Source: Halothiobacillus sp045689735
GTDB taxonomy: Bacteria; Pseudomonadota; Gammaproteobacteria; Halothiobacillales; Halothiobacillaceae
Direction: 5' to 3'
NCBI RefSeq assembly: GCF_045689735.1
Contig: NZ_CP142685.1
Location: 930,001 to 994,000, forward strand
Length of the DNA stretch: 64,000 nucleotides
Position numbers and translations under genes: made by a program. Below are positions 40,977-49,539 of this stretch, one piece after another. Under the pieces are notes generated by a model that was given only the letters and a program-made list of their open reading frames with translations, was not told the origin of the DNA and searched no databases. Every line of letters starts with the position of its first letter. The first letter of the stretch is position 1.

Positions 40977-42182
40977 CTATTGAGAGATCACATCTAGCGC
41001 CTGTTGAATTCGGGTGGCATCCGTGCCGATATTCAACCGCATAAAGCCGGTTCCGGGGGTGCCGAAACTGATCCCGGGATTCAGGGCGAGCCCGGCATCA
41101 TCGATGAAGAAGCGCGCCAGCGCGGCGTCATCGGATAATTCTTTGCGCGTCATCAGCGCACGGCAATCGAGCCAAAGTAAGTAGGTGGCTTCTGGCGGCT
41201 GCACGCGGATGCCCAGATCGTGGGTTGCAAAAAAATCCAGCACCTGCTTGCGCCGAGCGGCGAGTGTCTGCATCAATGCCGCGTGCCAGGCTCGCCCCTC
41301 GGTATAGGCGGCAATCAATGCGCGGATGCCGAACGGGTTGCCGGAAGCCAGCCCGGCCTGTTCGATACGCCGCTGGAGTGCCGCGCGGTGCCCGGCATCT
41401 TCCACAACGGCATAGGCGGTATTCAGTCCGGCGATATTGAAGGTTTTGGAGGGCGCATTCAGGGTGATGACGGCGACGCCTTCGGCTGCGGCGAGAGGGG
41501 CAATGGGTTGATGCCGATGCGGGGCGTAGCACAGATCGGCATGGACTTCATCGGCTACGATCATCGCGCCGTGGGTTTTACATAAGGCAATGATTCGTTG
41601 CAGTTCTTCCTGTCGCCAGACTCGGCCGACCGGGTTATGCGGCGCGCAGAGGATAAATAATTTGGCTCCGGCGAGTTCTTGATCCAGGTCGTCCCAGTCA
41701 ATCTCGTAGCCCGTCGCCGTGTGTCTAAGCGGGTTCTCGCGCAGGCGGCGCCCGTGGTTGGCGGGAAGCTGGTGGATCGGTGGGTAGATCGGGGTTTGGA
41801 CGACGATGCCATCGCCGGGCTGGCTGAATGTCTGCGCGATCAGCGCCAGCGCCGGAACCGTGCCGGGCATCGGCAGGATGGCTTCTGGCGGGATCTGCCA
41901 CCGGTGTTGTGTGGCCTGCCAATGCACGATGGCGGCAAAGAACTCGGGCGGATAGCGGGTGTAGCCGTAAATCGGATGCGCTGCGCGCTGGCTGAGCGCG
42001 CGCTGCACGCTCGCAGGCGCGGCAAAATCGAGATCCGCAACCCAGAGGGGAATCAGATCCGCTCGGCCAAACCGTTCGGCGAGGCTGTCGTATTTGATGC
42101 AGTCGCTGTTCCGGCGCTCGACGGCTTGTACGCCGTCCCGTTCGGCTGGAAGTTCAGGTTGTGTGGCGTTCGTTTCGGTCAT
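40977..42182 (-). CDS. ovoB: PLP-dependent C-S lyase, probable OvoB
   Basis: A 401-residue PatB/MalY-like fold-type I enzyme. The PLP lysine is K246 (LNAPSKTFNIAGLNTAY), the pyridine-nitrogen aspartate D211 (VADEVHADL), and CAPHNPVGRVW is the family signature. By itself it would be called cystathionine beta-lyase/MalY. Its position 3 nt downstream of ovoA indicates OvoB, which cleaves the hercynylcysteine-type sulfoxide C-S bond to give 5-thiohistidine in ovothiol synthesis. Confidence 0.82.
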   Translation of the reverse strand: MTETNATQPELPAERDGVQAVERRNSDCIKYDSLAERFGRADLIPLWVADLDFAAPASVQRALSQRAAHPIYGYTRYPPEFFAAIVHWQATQHRWQIPPEAILPMPGTVPALALIAQTFSQPGDGIVVQTPIYPPIHQLPANHGRRLRENPLRHTATGYEIDWDDLDQELAGAKLFILCAPHNPVGRVWRQEELQRIIALCKTHGAMIVADEVHADLCYAPHRHQPIAPLAAAEGVAVITLNAPSKTFNIAGLNTAYAVVEDAGHRAALQRRIEQAGLASGNPFGIRALIAAYTEGRAWHAALMQTLAARRKQVLDFFATHDLGIRVQPPEATYLLWLDCRALMTRKELSDDAALARFFIDDAGLALNPGISFGTPGTGFMRLNIGTDATRIQQALDVISQ

Positions 42183-42185
42183 GAA

Positions 42186-44288
42186 TCATTCAACCCGTTC
42201 CCACACGCTGAATTCCGCCAGACTGTGCTGGAATTTGCGTGCGGTTTCGCGGATGACGAACGGTACATCCTGCCGGTCGATGCAGCGCAGGGTGGGTTCC
42301 AGTTGGCCGCGCAAGCCTTCGAAACTGGTGATGGATTCGCCATCCCGTCGGATGCCGCCCAGCCAGCGCGCCTTGGGGGTGTGTTCTTCCAGCCAGGTAT
42401 AAGGGCTGGTAAGAACTAGGAGCCCGCCCGGATTGAGCCGTGTGATGGCCTGCTGCAGAAACGCCGCCGGATCGTACAGCCGGTCGATCAGATTGCCGGC
42501 GAAAATCAGGTCGAAACCGGACCATTGCGGTTTGAGGTTACAGGCATCGGCCTGCCAGAATTCGACTCGATCCGCGACGGCGGCCAGGGCTGCGGGTAAG
42601 GCCGCCTCTTTGAATTCGACGAGTTCCCCCTCGGTCGGCAGGGTGTAACGCAAGCGGCCTTCGGCCAGCAGCCGTTCAGCCGCCGCGATGAATCGTGCGG
42701 AGAAATCCAGCCCGATCACTTGTTCAAAGCCGGTGGCGAGCGTGAGCGTGCTGCGGCCGATGGCACAGCCGACATCCAGCGCCCGGCGGCGGGGGCGTCC
42801 GTCCAGCGCAGCGAGCGCCATGCGCGCCGTGCGTTCCGGGAAATTGGGTACGCCGAAATACTCATCGCCCCAGCCAAATTCACTGTATTGGCTGATCAGC
42901 GCATCCGTTTCGTAGCGGCTGGCCGTTAATTGTTCGACATAAGCACTTTCGATATACCGGAATCCGGCGTGCTGAAAAAAGTGCCGCCGGAAGGCGTAGC
43001 GGGCAGCTTGGAGCGCCTCGTTACCGGTGCTGATGAACGAACCGCCTTTGATGAGATTGTGCTTGCCGTCGAAGGTGGGCGTGGTGAAATCGTCGTACAG
43101 TGGATGAACCGCGAAGCCGTCGAAGGGGTAGATCGGCGTGTTTGTCCATTGCCAGACATTGCCGACGACATCAAAAAACGCGCCCTGCTCAAACTGATCG
43201 ACCGGGCAGGGGCTCGCCCAGTGACCCAGCGCGATATTGGCCGGGGGCACATGCTGCCAGTCGGCCTGATCGGCAATGCCTGAAACCTGCAGCAACCGCC
43301 GCCATTCGTCTTCATACGGCAAACGAACCGGGATGCCCGCAGTTTCGGATCGCCAGCGGCAAAATGCTTCGGCTTCGAGATGGTTGACTTCGACCGGCCA
43401 ATTCAGCGGCAGGGGGATTTCCTCTGCCAGCAAGCGCAAGCGGTAGCCATGCGGTTGACGCTCATCGGCAACCCAGAAAATGGGGTGCTCTGCCTGACGG
43501 AATTGCCGCCAGGCCAGACCTTCCTCGCTCCAATAGTGATCCTTGTGGTAGCCGCCCGCGTGGATGAATGCCAAAAACTCCTGATTGCTGGTCAAGTAGC
43601 GGGCCGCACGGAAGGCGGGCAAGTGGGCTCGATGCTGGCCGTATTCGTTATCCCAGCCGTAAAAATCGAGATTTTTATCCCAGGTGACGGTACCCGCCGG
43701 GACGGGTATCAGGATATTTTCCGGCGCGGCGCCTACGAGGCGGCAGGGCGGGAAATCCGCTTGGGCGACGACGGACTCCAGCGGCGTCTGGCGAATCAAT
43801 ACGGAGGAAGTTTCCAGATGGATGCGTTCGTGCTCGATGCCCATCAGGATCGGCCAGAAGGGAGATTGCCAATCGATCGGCAAAGTCAACGGTAGGGTTT
43901 GAATCAGTTGATCGACCACCGCACGCACCTGCTGGCGATAGGCGCGGGTTTGCGCAACCGTGGGCCAGTCGTAGTGGGCATCGTTCAGATCATCCCAGCT
44001 CATTTCATCGACGCCGACCGCAAAGATGGATTCGAATATTGGGTTCAGTCGTTCAGGCAGTAATTTGGCCAGCACCAGTTTGTTGATGAAAAACACCGCC
44101 GTATGGCCGAAATAGAAAATATGCGGGTGCCGCAGCCGTTCGGGGCGCTGATAAAACACGGTGTCGTCCTTGAGCAGGCTGAACAAGCGCTCGAAGGTAT
44201 CCATCGTGGCGTGGAAGTAGGCGTGAATCTCGGCGCGCTTGGCCTCAGGATCAGTGCCAGACAGGCGGGGCGGGCAAATCCAGGTCAT
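42186..44288 (-). CDS. ovoA: 5-histidylcysteine sulfoxide synthase / 5-thiohistidine N-methyltransferase (OvoA)
   Basis: A 700-residue bifunctional enzyme of ovothiol A synthesis. The N-terminal DinB-like domain carries the iron ligands (H62 in YFGHTAVF; H153 and H157 in EHERIHLET). Then comes the FGE-sulfatase domain (TWDKNLDFYGWDNEYGQH; WQWTNTPIYPFDGF; IKGGSFISTGNEALQAARYAFR). The C-terminal methyltransferase (about residues 465-700) has ALDVGCAIGRSTLTLA and IFAGNLIDRLYDP. ATG 44288 is preceded by AAGGAAC. It forms an operon with ovoB. EgtB is excluded by the C-terminal methyltransferase and the partner gene. Confidence 0.92.
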   Translation of the reverse strand: MTWICPPRLSGTDPEAKRAEIHAYFHATMDTFERLFSLLKDDTVFYQRPERLRHPHIFYFGHTAVFFINKLVLAKLLPERLNPIFESIFAVGVDEMSWDDLNDAHYDWPTVAQTRAYRQQVRAVVDQLIQTLPLTLPIDWQSPFWPILMGIEHERIHLETSSVLIRQTPLESVVAQADFPPCRLVGAAPENILIPVPAGTVTWDKNLDFYGWDNEYGQHRAHLPAFRAARYLTSNQEFLAFIHAGGYHKDHYWSEEGLAWRQFRQAEHPIFWVADERQPHGYRLRLLAEEIPLPLNWPVEVNHLEAEAFCRWRSETAGIPVRLPYEDEWRRLLQVSGIADQADWQHVPPANIALGHWASPCPVDQFEQGAFFDVVGNVWQWTNTPIYPFDGFAVHPLYDDFTTPTFDGKHNLIKGGSFISTGNEALQAARYAFRRHFFQHAGFRYIESAYVEQLTASRYETDALISQYSEFGWGDEYFGVPNFPERTARMALAALDGRPRRRALDVGCAIGRSTLTLATGFEQVIGLDFSARFIAAAERLLAEGRLRYTLPTEGELVEFKEAALPAALAAVADRVEFWQADACNLKPQWSGFDLIFAGNLIDRLYDPAAFLQQAITRLNPGGLLVLTSPYTWLEEHTPKARWLGGIRRDGESITSFEGLRGQLEPTLRCIDRQDVPFVIRETARKFQHSLAEFSVWERVE

Positions 44289-44340
44289 GGGGGTTCCTTG
44301 ATCGAACGAAGAGGAATCTGTGCAGTTTAGTGAGCCTAGA

Positions 44341-45102
44341 TCAAATTTCGTTAACCGGCGGGGGCAATTCCTCAGGAAAGCGTTGTGCGCGAATCGCTTG
44401 TTCTGCCTGCGTGGCGCAGCTGTCACGGGTCATCGCCGGAGATTGTGGCGGCAAAAAAACCACTTCGGCCACCAGCTGACGGGCGGTGAGCACGCGCCAC
44501 AGGGAGCCCAGAAAACTGTCATCATCGATGTAGGCGGCAGATCGAGCCGGGCTGCCGCTGGCGTCCTGGTAGCGAATAGCGATTGGCTGAATGGGCGCGG
44601 GGTGATCCAGCACGGCCTGAAACAGCCGGGGATGGAATCGGCGTACCTGATCGCCCCGTGTGGTGGTGCCTTCCGGAAAAATGACAACCCGTTTGCCCGA
44701 GGCCAGGCCGGCAGTAATGGCCTGATAGGCGGCTTCGCTGCCCCGTCCGCGCTGCAGATATTGGGTGCCGGCACCGGTCGCCAGGGCGCCGATGATCGGC
44801 CAGCGGCGAATCTCTTCCTTGGCGAGAAACACCACGCCGGGCGCGAGGCCGCCAAGCAGGGGGATGTCGAGCCACGAGATGTGATTGGCGACCCACAGCG
44901 CGCCCCCCGATTCCGAGGGCGGCGGATTGTTGTGCCGCACCTCGACACCGATCAGGCCGGGCACTGCGGCGAGCCACCGTTGCACGATCAAAGTCTGTTG
45001 TTCCGCCGAACGATGAGCGCGGGTATAGGTCAGCCATAGTCCCTGCGCAAAATGTCCCAGCAGTCGAAATAGTCGGAGGAGGGCAGGGAATAGTCTGCGC
45101 AT
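44341..45102 (-). CDS. Lysophospholipid acyltransferase (PlsC family)
   Basis: A 253-residue membrane-associated acyltransferase. The catalytic NHx4D motif is NHISWLD at residues 73-79, and FPEGTTT at 142-148 binds the glycerol phosphate. The KEEIRRWPIIG segment is typical of the 1-acyl-glycerol-3-phosphate acyltransferase family. ATG 45102 is chosen; the longer frame to 45363 runs antisense through the next gene's frame and is unlikely. It follows pgsA closely, consistent with a phospholipid role, though an ornithine-lipid-type acyl acceptor cannot be ruled out. Confidence 0.85.
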   Translation of the reverse strand: MRRLFPALLRLFRLLGHFAQGLWLTYTRAHRSAEQQTLIVQRWLAAVPGLIGVEVRHNNPPPSESGGALWVANHISWLDIPLLGGLAPGVVFLAKEEIRRWPIIGALATGAGTQYLQRGRGSEAAYQAITAGLASGKRVVIFPEGTTTRGDQVRRFHPRLFQAVLDHPAPIQPIAIRYQDASGSPARSAAYIDDDSFLGSLWRVLTARQLVAEVVFLPPQSPAMTRDSCATQAEQAIRAQRFPEELPPPVNEI

Positions 45103-45116
45103 GCGGCGAGGGTGGG

Positions 45117-45692
45117 TCAGGGTTTGGCTTTTTTGCGGGCGCGAACGGCGCGCGCGGCGGCGAGGGCGTACAAGACCCCGGAAAGCAGCGTCAGCGCGGC
45201 GGCAACGACGAGCAGCCAGTAGCCGATGGTAAACACGGGCACCACATCCCAGAGGGGATACCAGTTCAGCATGAACATGATGGCGAACATCTGCACCACG
45301 GTTTTGAGCTTGCCGATTTGCGAGACCGCCACGGCGGCGCGGTTGCCGCTTTCGGCCATCCATTCACGCAGGGCGGAAACGAATATTTCCCGGCCGATGA
45401 TGATGATGGCGGACAGCGCCACCACCCAGTCGCCCTGGGCGGACAGAACCAGCAGGATCAGGGCGGCGGCGACGATCAGTTTGTCGGCGACGGGATCGAG
45501 AAAGGCGCCGAACGAGCTTTGCTGGTTCCAGCGTCGCGCGAGATAACCATCGAGAAAATCCGTGGCCGAGGCGAGACCGAAAATCCAGGCGGAAAGCGGT
45601 CGGGCGGCTTCAAAAGGGGCGAACAGGTACACCAGCACCAGCAAAGGGATGGCGGCAATCCGCAACCAGGTCAGAAATAAGGGCAGCGTCAT
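45117..45692 (-). CDS. pgsA: CDP-diacylglycerol-glycerol-3-phosphate 3-phosphatidyltransferase
   Basis: Makes phosphatidylglycerol phosphate. The CDP-alcohol phosphotransferase motif D-G-x2-A-R-x8-G-x3-D-x3-D is complete in DFLDGYLARRWNQQSSFG followed by AFLDPVADK. Four to five membrane helices. ATG 45692 overlaps the lpxH stop (ATGA) and yields 191 residues, close to E. coli PgsA. It is coupled to lpxH upstream. Confidence 0.93.
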   Translation of the reverse strand: MTLPLFLTWLRIAAIPLLVLVYLFAPFEAARPLSAWIFGLASATDFLDGYLARRWNQQSSFGAFLDPVADKLIVAAALILLVLSAQGDWVVALSAIIIIGREIFVSALREWMAESGNRAAVAVSQIGKLKTVVQMFAIMFMLNWYPLWDVVPVFTIGYWLLVVAAALTLLSGVLYALAAARAVRARKKAKP

Positions 45693-46453
45693 GCGGACAC
45701 CTGTGGCGCGTTCGGCCAGGGAGATTGATCGACCACGGTGCCTGCGCCGGTCGTGTCGAAACGCTCCAGGCGAATGGCCTGGTCTGTGCAGGCAATCAAC
45801 CAACCCGCGTCGTGCCAGTCTCCCGTCACACCGCGCAGGCCACCGGCGGGCAGGCGGTGCAAGGCCGGGCGGTGGGTGTGGCCGTGAATCAGTACATGCG
45901 CCTCGTGGCGGGTCATGACGGCCTGAACCGACTGCTCATTCACATCCATGATGTCTTCGGGCTTCTGGCTGGATTCCGTTTTGCTGCGCGCCCGCAGGGC
46001 TTCTGCGACGGCGATGCGTTCGGCCAGAGGTTTGGCGAGGAAATCGCAGCGAAAGGCCGGGCTGCGTAATTGTTGGCGCATGGCCTGATAGGCGAGGTCG
46101 TCGGTGCAGAGCGTATCGCCATGACAGAGCAACAGCCGTTGGCTCCCCTGTTCGAGCACAAACAGATCGGGCAGCGCCTGCGCGCCGAGCTTGTCGAGTA
46201 GTGTTTGACCCACCAGAAAATCCCGGTTGCCGGCGATAAAAAACTTCGGACAGGGCAGTGCGGCCAGCGATTCGAGCGCGTCTTCGAGTTCGGGGGTGAG
46301 CGGTTGATCGTCCCCGACCCAGTAGTCGAACAAATCGCCCAGGATATACAGCGCAGCGGCCTGACTTGCCCGGGCGCACAAAGCCTGAACCTGGGCGGTT
46401 TGGGGGTGCGCGGCGCTTAAATGCAAATCCGCGATGATGAGCGTTTCCGCCAT
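45689..46453 (-). CDS. lpxH: UDP-2,3-diacylglucosamine diphosphatase LpxH
   Basis: A Mn-dependent calcineurin-like phosphoesterase that makes lipid X in lipid A synthesis. Metal motifs: IADLHLSAAHP (D8, H10), LGDLFDYWVGDD, AGNRDFL, LCHGDTLCTDD and HGHTHRP. It is 254 residues, versus about 240 in E. coli. It lies 6 nt downstream of ppiB, as in many gammaproteobacteria. It is coupled to pgsA. Confidence 0.93.
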   Translation of the reverse strand: MAETLIIADLHLSAAHPQTAQVQALCARASQAAALYILGDLFDYWVGDDQPLTPELEDALESLAALPCPKFFIAGNRDFLVGQTLLDKLGAQALPDLFVLEQGSQRLLLCHGDTLCTDDLAYQAMRQQLRSPAFRCDFLAKPLAERIAVAEALRARSKTESSQKPEDIMDVNEQSVQAVMTRHEAHVLIHGHTHRPALHRLPAGGLRGVTGDWHDAGWLIACTDQAIRLERFDTTGAGTVVDQSPWPNAPQVSA

Positions 46454-46459
46454 CGCGGT

Positions 46460-46969
46460 TTACCCTTCGACGCGTTTGGCTTCGGTGATGACGATATCTT
46501 CCGCCGGTACATCGCTATGCCCCATCCGCCGACCGGTGGGCAGGGTGGCCATGGCATCGACGACGCTCATGCCGTCAACGACCTGACCAAAGACGGCATA
46601 ACCAAAGCCCTGCGGATGCGGTGCGGTAAAGTCGAGAAAGCCATTGTCCTTCAGGTTGATGAAAAACTGGCTGGTGGCGGAGTGCGGATCGCCCGTGCGC
46701 GCCATCGCAATCGTGCCGCGTGTATTTTTCAGGCCATTGGCTGCTTCATTCTCGATCGGCGGCAGGGTTTTTTTCTGGTTCATGTCCGGGGTGAGGCCGC
46801 CGCCTTGTGCCATGAAGCCGGGAATCACCCGGTGGAACAGGGTGCCGACATAGTGGCCGCTATCGATATAGGCCAGAAAGTTGGCCACCGTCACCGGCGC
46901 CTTTTCGGCGTTGAGTTCCAGGGTGATGGTGCCAAGACGGGTAGTCAGCGCGACGCGGGGATTGCTCAT
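46460..46969 (-). CDS. ppiB: Peptidyl-prolyl cis-trans isomerase B (cyclophilin)
   Basis: A 169-residue cytoplasmic cyclophilin with no signal peptide. Motifs: FHRVIPGFMAQGG; IAMARTGDPHSATSQFFINL; and GYAVFGQVVDGMSVVDAM. AAGGAAC precedes the ATG. It heads the minus-strand ppiB-lpxH-pgsA run and is divergent from cysS, the common gammaproteobacterial arrangement. Confidence 0.95.
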   Translation of the reverse strand: MSNPRVALTTRLGTITLELNAEKAPVTVANFLAYIDSGHYVGTLFHRVIPGFMAQGGGLTPDMNQKKTLPPIENEAANGLKNTRGTIAMARTGDPHSATSQFFINLKDNGFLDFTAPHPQGFGYAVFGQVVDGMSVVDAMATLPTGRRMGHSDVPAEDIVITEAKRVEG

Positions 46970-47071
46970 AACAGGGTTCCTTTGTGGAATTGACGGGGGA
47001 ATGGTTGAGATTCACCGGCAAAGCCGCAATCATACACGCCCCCGCTGACGGATAAATGCCAAGAGAGCCTC

Positions 47072-48454
<1,383 letters not shown>

Positions 48455-48455
48455 T

Positions 48456-48874
48456 CTACGGCGCGCAGGCCTGCGGGTCAGACTGCGGGGGGGGGGGGCG
48501 ATTGTCGTTGGGTTGGATAACCGTTCAGCAAGATACTCGGCCAGCACGCGGGCATGATTGATCTGTGGGTCGCGCGCGGCGTAAAGCAACACCATCGAGC
48601 CGCGCCTGCCATAGCTGATCAGGGTGGCTAGTGCCTTGGGGTTGTTGTCCAGCTCGTGGCGGTATTGGGCGGAAAATTCGGCGAATCGTGCCGGATTGTG
48701 CCCAAACCAGCGGCGTAATTCCGCGCTGGGTGCGATGTCCTTCAACCATAAATCCAGCGCCGCCGCCTGCTTGCTGAGCCCGCGTGGCCAGAGCCGATCC
48801 ACCAGAATCCGCGCGCCAAGCGTTGGATCTGGCGCTGCATACACCCGTTGGATCGGGATGGGTTGGCCGTCCAT
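48456..48874 (-). CDS. DUF488 family protein with homopolymer-dependent C-terminus
   Basis: Residues 1-120 are a complete DUF488 domain (RVYAAPDPTLGARILVDRLWPRG; WLKDIAPSAELRRWFGHNP; LLYAARDPQINHARVLAEYL). At residue 126 the frame enters twelve consecutive C (plus-strand G 48487-48498). As written it does not stop but runs antisense through cysS to 47030 (614 codons), surely not real. With 11 Cs it would end at once (PPPAV-stop); with 13 Cs it would end at 48456. The end given here is the 13-C version. DUF488 function is unknown. A sequencing error in the tract is possible. Confidence 0.7.
48487..48498. repeat. Twelve-base G/C homopolymer
   Basis: Twelve consecutive G on the plus strand, inside the 3' end of the DUF488 reading frame on the minus strand. 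It is by far the longest G/C run noticed in the window. Confidence 0.95.
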
Positions 48875-48881
48875 CGTTGCC

Positions 48882-49061
48882 TCAAGGTGACCGGGTCGTG
48901 CGCGTGTAGGACTGATTGATCGTGCCGTAGAGTTGCATATTGCTGCCTCGAACCGAGGTGCTGCCGTCTTGCGAGATCACGCTGACCTGGCTGCAGCCGC
49001 CGAGTCCGAGTAGCACCACCACTGCCACCACCCAGCTTGCCCGGCTGAGACCGCGCTTCAT
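48882..49061 (-). CDS. Small lipoprotein, 59 aa
   Basis: A lipoprotein signal with lipobox LGGC (MKRGLSRASWVVAVVVLLGLGGCSQ), lipidation at C23, and a short mature part of about 36 residues rich in Ser/Thr/Gln. ATG 49061 is preceded by GAGG. It sits 7 nt upstream of the DUF488 gene and downstream of a hypothetical gene, so the three may be cotranscribed. The function is not recognised. Confidence 0.6.
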   Translation of the reverse strand: MKRGLSRASWVVAVVVLLGLGGCSQVSVISQDGSTSVRGSNMQLYGTINQSYTRTTRSP

Positions 49062-49089
49062 GGTGATGGCCTCATGACTTTTGGTGATC

Positions 49090-49446
49090 TCATGACTTTT
49101 TGGACGAGGCGGCACTGCGCAGGGCGTTGAGCTGTACTTCGGTTGGATCGGCCACCGACAGCAACTTGACCGCGAGATCGGCTTCGATCGTGCGCCATTC
49201 TTCGGCAAATGCGCTGCGATCGTGACGGAGGGTCTGCCGGGCGGCGGCGATTTCGAGCCGTAGCGTATCCACCATGTCCGGGTGATAAACCCCGGCCGGA
49301 TGCAGATGCTCGTCGCTCGCTTCATCAATCAACTGATCGGTCTGGCGGTCGATGGCGCGTTGTTCGGTGTCGATCAAGCGCGCGTAAATGCTCGCAAGCC
49401 AGTGGTAGTAGCGGTCGCTCAGGCTGAGCGGGGATTCCTGCGTCAT
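49090..49446 (-). CDS. Hypothetical protein, possible YbeL N-terminal relative, 118 aa
   Basis: A helical, highly charged, coiled-coil-like protein (YYHWLASIYARLIDTEQRAID; LRLEIAAARQTLRHDRSAF). In E. coli the zinc-ribbon protein YbeL lies near leuS and begins with a similar helical region; here the zinc ribbon is absent (no cysteines at all). The relationship is a guess. It is divergent from leuS. Confidence 0.5.
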   Translation of the reverse strand: MTQESPLSLSDRYYHWLASIYARLIDTEQRAIDRQTDQLIDEASDEHLHPAGVYHPDMVDTLRLEIAAARQTLRHDRSAFAEEWRTIEADLAVKLLSVADPTEVQLNALRSAASSKKS

Positions 49447-49539
49447 GATATACCTCCGATAGGCGCCGGTTCACGGTGTGCCGGGCGGGTTTTTTCGTTA
49501 TCCTAAGCGCCTTTTTACGCTTTTGCCAAAAACTTGCCC

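Noticed and set aside
49073..49103. Short direct repeat (CTCATGACTTTTGG twice)
   Set aside because: Only two copies around the lipoprotein start; no phage, IS or operator context supports a function.
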